From assembly GCA_002329575.1 (NCBI GenBank), contig DCTK01000013.1, positions 5,333 to 12,990 on the forward strand: a DNA stretch of 7,658 bases, written 5' to 3'. Made by a program: the position numbers and the translations under genes. Shown piece after piece: positions 1 through 6,345 of this stretch (the stretch's first letter is position 1; every line of letters begins with the position of its first letter). Source of the DNA: Sutterella sp. UBA1442 (GTDB lineage: Bacteria; Pseudomonadota; Gammaproteobacteria; Burkholderiales; Burkholderiaceae_F). The notes beneath the pieces were generated by a model. That model was not told the DNA's origin. It did not search any database and worked only from the letters and a program-made list of their open reading frames with translations.

Positions 1-23
1 TCTACCAACTGAGCTACGCTCCC
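1..23 (-). tRNA. tRNA, 5' part only (identity unknown)
   Basis: On the minus strand this reads as the first 23 bases of a tRNA: a 7-base 5' acceptor arm (GGGAGCG), then T8-A9, and a D-arm beginning GCTCAGTTGGTAGA. The rest, including the anticodon, lies beyond the left window edge, so the amino acid cannot be assigned. It follows tRNA-Lys by only 16 bases (24-39), which suggests co-transcription and processing from one precursor. The 16-base spacer contains a 10-base perfect palindrome (CGATTAATCG, 27-36). Confidence 0.85.
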
Positions 24-39
24 AGGCGATTAATCGAAG

Positions 40-115
40 TGGTGGGTCGTGCGAGATTCGAACTCACGACCAACGGATTAAAAGTCCGCTGCTCTACCGA
101 CTGAGCTAACGACCC
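40..115 (-). tRNA. tRNA-Lys (anticodon UUU)
   Basis: This is a complete 76-base cloverleaf on the minus strand. The acceptor arm GGGTCGT pairs with ACGACCC. The D-arm reads GCTCAGTCGGTAGAGC. The anticodon stem-loop is GCGGA-CTTTTAA-TCCGT with anticodon TTT in the loop, which decodes AAA/AAG as lysine. The T-arm contains the invariant GTTCGAATC. The discriminator is A, and the 3' CCA is encoded in the DNA (bases 40-42 as the complement). It is the first gene of a leftward tRNA transcript that continues into the partial tRNA at the window edge. Confidence 0.97.
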
Positions 116-168
116 GTTGTCAAAACATCCGGGACAAGCCCGAAGGCATCGCGCCAACCGAGTTCGGA

Positions 169-197
169 ATGATGCCCGATAAAAATAGGTTTGTCAA
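169..197 (-). promoter_or_regulatory. Probable sigma70 promoter of the tRNA transcript
   Basis: Reading leftwards there is a perfect -35 hexamer TTGACA (complement of 192-197). After exactly 17 bases comes a -10-like CATCAT (complement of 169-174, 4 of 6 matches to TATAAT). The bases just upstream of the -35 (roughly 198-240) are A/T-rich on this strand, like an UP element. Transcription would start near 162 and reach tRNA-Lys after about 45 bases. That leader contains a small GCC-TTCG-GGC hairpin (138-147). No other good promoter is visible for the tRNAs. Confidence 0.65.
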
Positions 198-217
198 CCC
201 CTGGTGTTTGATTTGTT

Positions 218-317
218 TTTTATCGGTTTTAACAATAAGATCAAATGTTGGTACAGGTGTTAGGGTAAACGATAACAAAAATAACCGATAAAAGTCTCGA
301 CATTTGATCTTTTATTG
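218..317. repeat. Interleaved inverted repeats upstream of recA (A-B ... A'-B')
   Basis: Two inverted-repeat pairs interlock in the gap before recA. Pair A is TTTTATCGGTT (218-228), repeated in inverse as AACCGATAAAA (283-293), an 11-base perfect match. Pair B is CAATAAGATCAAATGT (233-248), repeated in inverse at 300-317. B matches exactly over the 12 bases AAGATCAAATGT and continues to CAATAA with a 2-base insertion in the second copy. The order is A, B, A', B', so the arms do not nest as a simple hairpin. A further copy of the A core (CCGATAAAA) lies at 176-184, inside the tRNA promoter. B' overlaps the candidate recA promoter. The layout looks like binding sites for a DNA-binding regulator, but the protein is unknown. 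Confidence 0.7.
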
Positions 318-325
318 TGGATAAT
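297..325 (+). promoter_or_regulatory. Candidate recA promoter
   Basis: A -35-like TCGACA (297-302, 5 of 6 matches) is followed after 17 bases by a -10-like GATAAT (320-325, 5 of 6 matches). This predicts a start near 332 and a recA leader of about 130 bases. The inverted-repeat arm B' (300-317) fills the space between the two hexamers, where a bound repressor would block RNA polymerase. A second A/T-rich -10-like TATATT at 409-414 has no good -35 partner. No LexA site of the CTGT-N8-ACAG type is seen between the tRNA and recA. Confidence 0.5.
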
Positions 326-464
326 GTTTCCAGTAGATAACGCCGATTGCCCGAATTAAAGCACTTCAAATTGAATGTGTAGTTTTAAATTGGAAAGTTA
401 TTAAAATCTATATTGTTTTTAAAAAGAGTTCTGTCTTTGGACTCATAGAATAAGGAAACTGAAA

Positions 465-1550
465 ATGGCAGAAAAGCGCACCTTACCTCGAGTGGAACGC
501 GTTGAAGGCGATGAGCGTAAAAAAGCATTAAGCGCAGCATTGGCTCAAATCGAAAAACAGTTCGGCAAAGGTTCAATCATGCGCATGGGTGATAAGGGCA
601 TGAATGAAGATATCGATGTGGTTTCCACGGGGTCGCTCGGACTGGACTTGGCTTTAGGTGTGGGCGGTTTGCCTCGCGGACGTATTGTTGAAATTTACGG
701 GCCGGAATCCTCTGGTAAGACCACTTTGGCATTGCACGTTGTCTCGCAAATGCAAAAAACGGGTGGTACCTGTGCATACATTGACGCGGAACACGCTCTC
801 GACATTCAATATGCTCAACGCTTGGGAGTGAATTTGAGCGAGTTACTAATCTCCCAACCGGATACCGGTGAACAAGCTTTGGAGATTTGTGACGCGCTCG
901 TGCGTTCGGGCTCTGTTGACATGGTGGTTATTGACTCTGTGGCAGCCTTGACCCCGCAGGCTGAAATCGAAGGCGAGATGGGCGAGGCATTGCCGGGTCT
1001 TCAAGCCCGCTTGATGAGCCAAGCGTTGCGCAAATTGACCGCTTCAATTAAGCGCACGAACACTTTGGTGGTCTTCATTAACCAAATTCGTATGAAGATC
1101 GGAGTGAGTTACGGCAATCCTGAAACGACGACGGGCGGTAATGCACTGAAGTTCTACAGTTCCGTACGCTTGGACATTCGTCGCACCGGTGCTCTTAAAA
1201 AGGGCGATGAGGTAATCGGCTCCGATACAAAAGTTAAGGTTGTTAAAAACAAGGTAGCACCTCCCTTCAAGACGGCTCAATTCGACATTTTGTATGGCGA
1301 CGGTATCTCGCATGAGGGCGAAGTGATCGATATGGCCGTCGAATTGGATTTGATGCAAAAGTCCGGTTCTTGGTACAGCTATGAAGGTGAAAAAATCGGT
1401 CAAGGTCGTGACAATGCACGCGAATTTTTAAAGGCTAATCCCGAAAAGATGGCCGATATTGAAAATAAGATTCGTGAATTAAAGGGCATTAAAGCAAAGG
1501 TGACGGCAGCCTCGCTTGATCGCGCAAGTGGCCAAACCGACGAAGAGTAA
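465..1550 (+). CDS. recA: RecA recombinase
   Basis: RecA is the ATP-dependent strand-exchange protein of homologous recombination. It also stimulates LexA self-cleavage where an SOS system exists. At 361 residues it is close to the E. coli length (about 353), with an N-terminus about a dozen residues longer (basic, Arg/Lys/Glu-rich) before the conserved [18 protein letters not shown] region. Visible motifs are Walker [10 protein letters not shown] (79-87), the catalytic-glutamate segment IDAEHALD (Glu109), Walker [13 protein letters not shown], the L1-region EGEMGE, and the L2 segment rich in Thr/Gly ([14 protein letters not shown]). The C-terminus ends in an acidic TDEE tail, as expected. 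The start at 465 is supported by AAGGA at 453-457, seven bases upstream. recX follows 65 bases later. No frameshift or missing catalytic residue is seen. Confidence 0.99.
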   Translation: MAEKRTLPRVERVEGDERKKALSAALAQIEKQFGKGSIMRMGDKGMNEDIDVVSTGSLGLDLALGVGGLPRGRIVEIYGPESSGKTTLALHVVSQMQKTGGTCAYIDAEHALDIQYAQRLGVNLSELLISQPDTGEQALEICDALVRSGSVDMVVIDSVAALTPQAEIEGEMGEALPGLQARLMSQALRKLTASIKRTNTLVVFINQIRMKIGVSYGNPETTTGGNALKFYSSVRLDIRRTGALKKGDEVIGSDTKVKVVKNKVAPPFKTAQFDILYGDGISHEGEVIDMAVELDLMQKSGSWYSYEGEKIGQGRDNAREFLKANPEKMADIENKIRELKGIKAKVTAASLDRASGQTDEE

Positions 1551-1570
1551 CCCCAATTTTTATTAAAACC

Positions 1571-1607
1571 GGTGCGCAGGGCGAGGCGGCTTCTGCGCAC
1601 TGAGTTT
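1571..1607 (+). terminator. Hairpin between recA and recX (attenuator-like)
   Basis: GTGCGCAG (1572-1579) pairs perfectly with CTGCGCAC (1593-1600) around a 13-base loop, extendable by one G-U pair. It is followed by TGAGTTTCTC, only a weak T-run, so termination is probably partial. It sits just after the recA stop and 15 bases before the recX start. In E. coli a terminator in the same place lets only a small fraction of recA transcripts continue into recX, and the same role is inferred here. Confidence 0.55.
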
Positions 1608-1615
1608 CTCAATGT

Positions 1616-2161
1616 ATGACCCAAGAGCCCTCAGACGACATTTTTGCTGGTGAGAATACAAAAAAGTTACGTCAGCGAAGAAAAACCGAAAAACCGTTGA
1701 GCTTAAAAGCTCAAGCGGTAAAGTGTTTGGCACGACGCGAGTATTCACGTAGTGAATTGGCTCGCAAACTGACGCGTTTGAGTGAAGAGGCGATTGATAA
1801 CGATGAGTTAGAACATCTGTTAGACGAGTTACAGGAAAAGGGTTACTTATCTGATGAACGTTTTGCGCGTTCTTTTACTCGCACGAAAGCCGCCCGCACT
1901 GGCAATCTCAAACTAATTGCTCAAATGAAAGAGAAGGGACTTTCATCAGAGGTGATTCGCGAGGTTATTCAAGAAGAGGCAGGCAGTGAGCTTGAGCGTG
2001 CTAAAGCACTTTGGCAGCGAAAATTTGGCGTTCCTGCTGACGATTACAAAGGTTATGCCAAGCAAGTTCGTTATTTATTATCTCGAGGATTTTCTCTTCA
2101 AGCGGCGAAAGCCGCTATTGCAAGCGGCTCCCAGGTCTCTTTTGACGAAGAGGATTATTAA
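1616..2161 (+). CDS. recX: RecX regulatory protein
   Basis: RecX binds RecA filaments and limits their extension and activity. Its position directly downstream of recA is the usual arrangement in proteobacteria. The 181-residue protein is mostly helical and charged. The RecX core begins near residue 29 (SLKAQAVKCLARREYSRSEL) and includes the typical LDELQEKGYLSDERFARSF segment (about 67-85), in which a tryptic-like pattern of G-Y-L-x-D-x-R-F-A is characteristic. It continues into the KLIAQMKEKGL and RYLLSRGFS repeats of three-helix units. The first 28 residues are polar and not family-specific. The ATG at 1616 is the first in-frame start after a stop at 1601-1603. It has no convincing Shine-Dalgarno sequence, which would keep RecX levels low. 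Its stop overlaps that of convergent folD by four bases. Confidence 0.95.
   Translation: MTQEPSDDIFAGENTKKLRQRRKTEKPLSLKAQAVKCLARREYSRSELARKLTRLSEEAIDNDELEHLLDELQEKGYLSDERFARSFTRTKAARTGNLKLIAQMKEKGLSSEVIREVIQEEAGSELERAKALWQRKFGVPADDYKGYAKQVRYLLSRGFSLQAAKAAIASGSQVSFDEEDY
2101..2129. repeat. Two mutually exclusive hairpins at the recX/folD 3' junction
   Basis: AGCGGC (2101-2106) can pair with GCCGCT (2111-2116) around a GAAA loop. Alternatively AGCCGCT (2110-2116) can pair with AGCGGCT (2123-2129) around a 6-base loop. The element lies in the last codons of recX (Gln-Ala-Ala-Lys-Ala-Ala-Ile-Ala-Ser-Gly) and, on the other strand, about 30-60 bases beyond the folD stop. On the minus strand the second hairpin is followed by TTTC only, so it could be at most a weak folD terminator. 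The repeat may simply reflect alanine-rich coding. Confidence 0.3.
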
Positions 2162-3009
2162 TCGCTCAATCCTTGACGTTTTTGTGCCGAGATAAGCGTG
2201 TTGTGTAATAACATGGCAATGGTCATGGGACCCACGCCGCCAGGCACGGGCGTAATCCAGCCGGCGACTTCCTTTGCCGCTTCCGTGTCAACGTCCCCGC
2301 AAAGCTTTCCGTTCTCATCGCGATTGACGCCAACGTCAATGACCACTGCTCCCTCTTTAATCATGTCGGCCGTGACAAATTTGGGTTTGCCGATGGCGGC
2401 AACCAAAATATCCGCGTCAGTCGTATAACGCCTTAAATCAGCCGTGTGACTATGAGTCATGGTGACCGTGGCATTAGCCTGAAGCATCAGCATTGATAAG
2501 GGTTTGCCGACAATGTTGGATCGGCCGATGATGACGGCGTGCTTGCCTTCTACGTCATAGCCGATGGCCTGAAGCAGTTCCATGATTCCGGCCGGTGTGC
2601 AGGGTTTAAAACCGCCACCCGTGGTCACGAGCTTGCCGGTGTTATAGATGTGGAAGCCATCAACATCCTTATCAGGATCAATTTTTTCGAGTACAAGTCC
2701 AGAGCGAATTTGAGGCGGCAGGGGAAGCTGCACCAAAATGCCGTCAACTGTATCGTCGTGATTGAGAGCTTCAATTTGCGCTAACAGCGTTTCCTCGGAG
2801 CAGGTATCGGGTAAGTGGCGTTCAATAGAGATGATGCCGGCTTCATTGCAGGCTCTAATTTTGTTTCGGACGTAAACTCTGCTGGCGGGATTTTCTCCTA
2901 CCATGATGACTGCTAGCGCCGGGGCTCGTTTAAGTTTTGCGACCGCCTCTTTGGTTCGGGCTCGAATCTGGGTTGCGACGGCTTTACCGTCAATAATTCG
3001 TGCAGTCAT
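2158..3009 (-). CDS. folD: Bifunctional methylenetetrahydrofolate dehydrogenase / methenyltetrahydrofolate cyclohydrolase
   Basis: FolD oxidises 5,10-methylene-THF with NADP+ and then hydrolyses methenyl-THF to 10-formyl-THF, feeding purine and formyl-Met synthesis in the cytosol. The 283-residue length is normal. Visible hallmarks are the catalytic pair Tyr46/Lys50 in SRVYVRNK (Tyr50/Lys54 in E. coli), the DGILVQLPLP signature (89-98), DKDVDGFH (113-120), KPCTPAGI (135-142), the nucleotide-binding loop GRSNIVGKP (162-170), and TPVPGGVGPMT near the C-terminus. The ATG at 3009 is preceded by a strong Shine-Dalgarno (GGAGGTGA on this strand, about 3011-3018). A terminator for the upstream response-regulator gene ends only about 13 bases before the start codon, so folD has an unusual leader. 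The 3' end overlaps recX by four bases. Confidence 0.98.
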   Translation of the reverse strand: MTARIIDGKAVATQIRARTKEAVAKLKRAPALAVIMVGENPASRVYVRNKIRACNEAGIISIERHLPDTCSEETLLAQIEALNHDDTVDGILVQLPLPPQIRSGLVLEKIDPDKDVDGFHIYNTGKLVTTGGGFKPCTPAGIMELLQAIGYDVEGKHAVIIGRSNIVGKPLSMLMLQANATVTMTHSHTADLRRYTTDADILVAAIGKPKFVTADMIKEGAVVIDVGVNRDENGKLCGDVDTEAAKEVAGWITPVPGGVGPMTIAMLLHNTLISAQKRQGLSD

Positions 3010-3022
3010 GTCACCTCCAGAG

Positions 3023-3058
3023 AAAAAAACAATCCGCCCGGCAACTGCCGGCGGATTG
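3023..3058 (-). terminator. Intrinsic terminator between the response regulator and folD
   Basis: On the minus strand CAATCCGC (complement of 3051-3058) with CGGC pairs with GCCG and GCGGATTG around an AGTT loop. This gives about 12 base pairs with one bulged base, followed directly by seven Ts (complement of 3023-3029). It lies 31 bases past the response-regulator stop and is a textbook rho-independent terminator for the kinase/regulator transcript. The folD Shine-Dalgarno begins only a few bases after the T-run, so any transcript reaching folD from upstream must read through it. Confidence 0.85.
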
Positions 3059-3088
3059 CTTTGAAAACTAAAACAACAACCGGCGCGA

Positions 3089-3736
3089 TTAGAACTGGTT
3101 GGCGCCGATCACCACACGCATCAAGTCAGCAACGGTACCCGAATTGGTTTTGTCCATGATGCTGGCTCGGTGAGCTTCTACAGTCTTGATGGAGATGCCG
3201 AGGTCATCGGCAATTTGCTTATTGAGGCGGCCGGCCACAATACGCTCAAGCACTTGTTGCTCGCGTGGCGTTAATTTCGAGAGCATGGCTTCATTGAGCG
3301 ATTGGCGTTCGCTAGCCATGCGACGTTCACGGGCTTCTCCTAAGAGACGGGAGATAAGCGGCATGAGCGTTTCGACTTTAACGGGTTTTTGTAAGAAGTC
3401 TGCGGCACCTTTTTTGAGTGCACTTACTGCCATCGGCACATCGCCGTGCCCCGTTAAGAACACAACGGGAATCGTAGCCTTTCGGGCAATCAAATGGTCT
3501 TGAACTTCAGTGCCGGGCATCCCGGGCATGCGTTGATCAAGCAACACCACTGCGATCGCATTAGGATCATACTTTGCAATAAAAGACTCTCCGCTATCGA
3601 AAGCTTCAACTCGATAGTCTTGCGACTCCAAAAGCCGGCGCAGTGAGTCGCGCACATCGGCATCGTCATCAACAACGTAAACCGTACCTAAGGGTTCTTT
3701 GCGGATGCTGTCAAAATTGAAAGTAGGAAAAGGCAT
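3089..3736 (-). CDS. FixJ/NarL-type response regulator transcription factor
   Basis: This 215-residue protein is an N-terminal receiver domain joined to a C-terminal LuxR-type DNA-binding domain, the FixJ layout. The receiver shows the acidic cluster Asp23-Asp24-Asp25, the phospho-acceptor Asp67 in LLDQRMPGMPG, Thr95 in FLTGHGD, and Lys117 in FLQKPV, all at the expected spacing. A charged linker (about 133-150) leads to the helix-turn-helix LTPREQQVLERIVAGRLNKQIADDLGISIKTVEAHR (155-190), here with Asn-Lys-Gln-Ile-Ala as the turn. The first about 15 residues are an extra, non-conserved lead. It probably receives phosphate from the sensor kinase encoded 64 bases upstream in the same direction. 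An AAGAGAT sequence lies a few bases before the start as a modest ribosome site. The targets cannot be determined from the window. Confidence 0.95.
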   Translation of the reverse strand: MPFPTFNFDSIRKEPLGTVYVVDDDADVRDSLRRLLESQDYRVEAFDSGESFIAKYDPNAIAVVLLDQRMPGMPGTEVQDHLIARKATIPVVFLTGHGDVPMAVSALKKGAADFLQKPVKVETLMPLISRLLGEARERRMASERQSLNEAMLSKLTPREQQVLERIVAGRLNKQIADDLGISIKTVEAHRASIMDKTNSGTVADLMRVVIGANQF

Positions 3737-3800
3737 AGTGATCTCTTCGTTATACCGGATGGTTTACTCTAAACAAACGGATTTTATCAAAATTTTTCTT

Positions 3801-6155
3801 CTAGGCATCAGATTGAGAAACGCTGGGCGAAGCCGTTTCATTGTCGGTGATTTCCGAGTGAGCAGGCGGTAGCGTCAGTGTAAAGATCGTTCCCCGGCCG
3901 ATGTTATCCGAAATCGTCAATCGTCCGTGATGCAACTCTACAATGGTACGGCAAATGTTTAACCCCATTCCCATACCTGCAGACTTTGTCGTAAAGAACG
4001 GGTCAAAGAGGTGAGCCTTGTGTTCATCGCTAATGCCCGTGCCGTTATCGGCGACTTCGAAAACAATATGGTGATTAATGTCCGAGTAAATCGTAAGCGT
4101 CACTTCAGGTTTTTCATTGTCTACGTCGACACTGGCTTCGATCCCGTTTTTAATTAGATTGAGCAATACTTGCTCAATCATAATTTCGTCACAGTAAACA
4201 TTAGCGATATCGGGTGCGATAAAGCACTGTAACTTTGCCTTATGACGACGGGCCTGGATGACAGCCAATTCCATTACTTCTTTCACAAGCGTATTGACAG
4301 GAATGGATTCCATGTGCGGTTCACTGCGTTTTGTAAAAGAGCGGATGCGCCGGATGATGCCCGCGGCTCGTTCGGCTTGTGCTTCAATACGCGAGATGGA
4401 GTAAAACATCTCGTGATCCTCAGGCACGCCGGCCTTTTTCATCATCGAAGAGACGACAAAGGCGTAGTTGGAGATCGCCGTAAGGGGCTGATTAAGTTCA
4501 TGGGCCAAAGAACTGGCCATTTCCCCCATCGTAACCAAACGTGAGTTGAGTTCTGCGCGGGCTTGTTGCTCCACGATGAGCATTTCATTTTTACGCCGCT
4601 CAGTAATATCGGAGAGAATTTGCAAGCGTACATCCGTGCGATCGGTCCAAGTAATGATGCGTTCATCGACTGCGAACCAACGATCAAGTGCTTCCCAATA
4701 GATATCGCCATGTTTGTCCGAGTGATCGTCTGGGGAGACATCTTTGTAGTACTGCGAGATTAGATCTGAGTGAATTTGAACGTTGGCATCACTGTTTTCG
4801 CCGAAATATGTGTCATAGGTAGAGTTGGAAAAAAGTAACAGATTGCTTTGCAAATCAATCACACTGATTGAGTCTTGCATTGACTCCAATACACGGGTGA
4901 AGCGTTCATGAGCTGCCGTGACTCGTTCTTGCGCTTGGCGGATCTCAGTAATATCAGTCAGCGTCCAAAGCCATCCTAATTGAGAGCCTTCAACGGAGAT
5001 CATCGGAGTGATGTGTAACAGGGCGCTAAACGAAGAGCCGTCTGTTCGTAGAGGTTGAAATTCATAACTTGCACTACTCATTTGTCCCTTAATCAGAGCT
5101 TCAAAGAGCTCTGTTAGACGGAATCCTTCGTTACCCTCCGGCCAATAGGAATAAGGGGGCATTTGTCCGAGAAGTGCCTGCGCGTCCTCAATGGAGAGAA
5201 TTTCTGAAAACGTTTTGTTGGTATAAACAATACGTCCATAACGATCCGTCACTTGTAAGCCGGATAGCTGACTATCTGCAATAGTTTTACGTAGGGCAGA
5301 CTCCGCGCGAAGGGCTGTTTCGGTAGTGTTTTGTCTCCAGTTAAAGCGAATAAGCCCCAATAAAGCGACAACAAGGAAAATGCCGAGAGCACTGATCACC
5401 CAGAATAGAGTGTTTTGGGTCATGAGCCCCTGAGCATAGCTTGAGACATGTAGAGAGAACCCGGCAGGCAATGGTGCCAATGTCATCGAGTGGCTGATTG
5501 TTTCTCGACGAGAGTCGGTATTGGGGGTAATAATCGGGGTGTCGTTATACAGTAGTGCGATTCGGAAGCCTTCGCCACGACCACCGTGTGTAGCGTGTCT
5601 GACGAGTGACCAAAGCGATAATCGAGAAATCTGTAATACGCGTTCTCCATTGACCAAGGTCGGTAGCACTAAGTCAATAAATGGGGTCCCTTCCAAGGGT
5701 AGGGAATAGGGTTGAGAAAATGATGAAGATCCCGTACGAAGTGTCCGCCAGATTGCATCATTGGAGTCAGTGCGACGATAAATTTCACCTTTACTTAAAG
5801 TGATATCGCCATACGGGTGAGGAGAGGCAAAAGAGGCCAAGACCCGATTGGATGTATCAACAAAATTAATTTCGACAATTTCATCGCGGTCAATCATTAA
5901 GGCTCGAGCATTGACTCGTAAGCGAGGCAGGACGTTTTCAAAAGACGAGCCTTGAGGAAGACTTTCAGTTAATTGTCCAAGGCGATCAAGATCCGATGAC
6001 AGTCGAATGGAAAAGGATTCAGCCCAGAGTTCGGTCGTACGTTGCAGTTGAGAGAGTTGGGATTTTTGGTCTTCTTGTTGAATGACGCGTCCGATAAATA
6101 TCAAGCCGATGATCACAAAGATCAGCATGATCCAGGTCATGATGACCCCGAACAT
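3801..6155 (-). CDS. Membrane sensor histidine kinase with Cache-like sensor and two PAS domains
   Basis: This is an inner-membrane histidine kinase expected to phosphorylate the FixJ-type regulator encoded just downstream. Numbered from the ATG at 6155 (784 residues), it has a transmembrane helix at about 3-22, a periplasmic region of about 225 residues and a second helix at about 250-270. The periplasmic region has a double-Cache/DctB-like pattern (SQPYSLPLEGTPFIDLVLP, then a SLWSLV strand). PAS-1 with a PAC tail follows at about 290-408 and PAS-2 at about 415-520. The H-box is SSLAHELNQPL (His552). The ATPase has the N-box NLIKNGIEA (from 666), G1 DNGTGI (703-708), F-box FDPFFTTK (717-724) and G2 GMGMGLNI (727-734). 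All catalytic motifs look intact. A GTG start at 6230 would add 25 residues. I prefer 6155 because AGAGGA lies six bases before it, whereas the GTG has no ribosome site. The basic KAFRGQS stretch before the helix leaves some doubt. Confidence 0.93.
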   Translation of the reverse strand: MFGVIMTWIMLIFVIIGLIFIGRVIQQEDQKSQLSQLQRTTELWAESFSIRLSSDLDRLGQLTESLPQGSSFENVLPRLRVNARALMIDRDEIVEINFVDTSNRVLASFASPHPYGDITLSKGEIYRRTDSNDAIWRTLRTGSSSFSQPYSLPLEGTPFIDLVLPTLVNGERVLQISRLSLWSLVRHATHGGRGEGFRIALLYNDTPIITPNTDSRRETISHSMTLAPLPAGFSLHVSSYAQGLMTQNTLFWVISALGIFLVVALLGLIRFNWRQNTTETALRAESALRKTIADSQLSGLQVTDRYGRIVYTNKTFSEILSIEDAQALLGQMPPYSYWPEGNEGFRLTELFEALIKGQMSSASYEFQPLRTDGSSFSALLHITPMISVEGSQLGWLWTLTDITEIRQAQERVTAAHERFTRVLESMQDSISVIDLQSNLLLFSNSTYDTYFGENSDANVQIHSDLISQYYKDVSPDDHSDKHGDIYWEALDRWFAVDERIITWTDRTDVRLQILSDITERRKNEMLIVEQQARAELNSRLVTMGEMASSLAHELNQPLTAISNYAFVVSSMMKKAGVPEDHEMFYSISRIEAQAERAAGIIRRIRSFTKRSEPHMESIPVNTLVKEVMELAVIQARRHKAKLQCFIAPDIANVYCDEIMIEQVLLNLIKNGIEASVDVDNEKPEVTLTIYSDINHHIVFEVADNGTGISDEHKAHLFDPFFTTKSAGMGMGLNICRTIVELHHGRLTISDNIGRGTIFTLTLPPAHSEITDNETASPSVSQSDA

Positions 6156-6161
6156 ACTTTG

Positions 6162-6167
6162 TCCTCT
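6162..6167 (-). promoter_or_regulatory. Shine-Dalgarno supporting the internal ATG of the sensor kinase
   Basis: On the minus strand AGAGGA (complement of 6162-6167) is followed by six bases and then ATG (complement of 6153-6155). The longer reading frame starts with GTG at 6228-6230 and has no purine-rich site in the preceding 20 bases. This site is the main reason for choosing the shorter kinase. Confidence 0.6.
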
Positions 6168-6257
6168 AAAAGCTTTGTCTCCTAAGCTTTTGAAGGTCTC
6201 AACGGCAAAAATCGGAGTGGGTCTTTCCACGATGGATACTTTAGGTCTGAGAAATTG

Positions 6258-6288
6258 TTAACACTCTATGATAGCCGTCCTTTAAAAT
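6258..6288 (+). promoter_or_regulatory. Possible rpiA promoter
   Basis: TTAACA (6258-6263, 5 of 6 matches to a -35) is followed after 17 bases by TTTAAA (6281-6286), with the better -10-like TAAAAT at 6283-6288 giving a 19-base spacer. It lies in the 115-base divergent region between the kinase and rpiA, where a leftward kinase promoter must also sit (a TATCAT lies on the minus strand at about 6269-6274). Spacing and matches are only fair. Confidence 0.35.
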
Positions 6289-6301
6289 TCATGCACGTGT
6301 G

Positions 6302-6317
6302 CGGACAAGGATGTCCG
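6302..6317 (+). repeat. Perfect small inverted repeat in the rpiA leader
   Basis: CGGACA (6302-6307) and TGTCCG (6312-6317) form a 6-base-pair stem with an AGGA loop, 28 bases before the rpiA start. It lies close to a CACGTG palindrome at about 6294-6299. It could be a leader hairpin in the mRNA or an operator for either divergent gene. There is no T-run, so it is not a terminator. Confidence 0.4.
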
Positions 6318-6345
6318 AAGAATTTCATCGCAAAAAGGGGTTGAC

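Noticed and set aside
431..446. Half LexA-like site (CTGT-N8-TCAT) before recA
   Set aside because: Only one half-site matches and it lies downstream of the best promoter; chance is sufficient to explain it.
1044..1403. Minus-strand open frame inside recA
   Set aside because: It lies entirely antisense to conserved recA codons, has no ribosome site and no recognisable protein; it is a shadow.
1612..1650. Alternative ATG at 1612 just before recX
   Set aside because: It opens a different frame that stops after about 13 codons and does not encode RecX.
3010..3088. Folate (THF) riboswitch before folD
   Set aside because: The leader is too short and consists mainly of the upstream terminator; no aptamer-like conserved structure is visible, and these riboswitches are not typical of proteobacteria.
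4242..4763. Open frames on both strands inside the sensor kinase gene
   Set aside because: They overlap the conserved H-box and PAS-2 coding region in other frames and show no protein family features.
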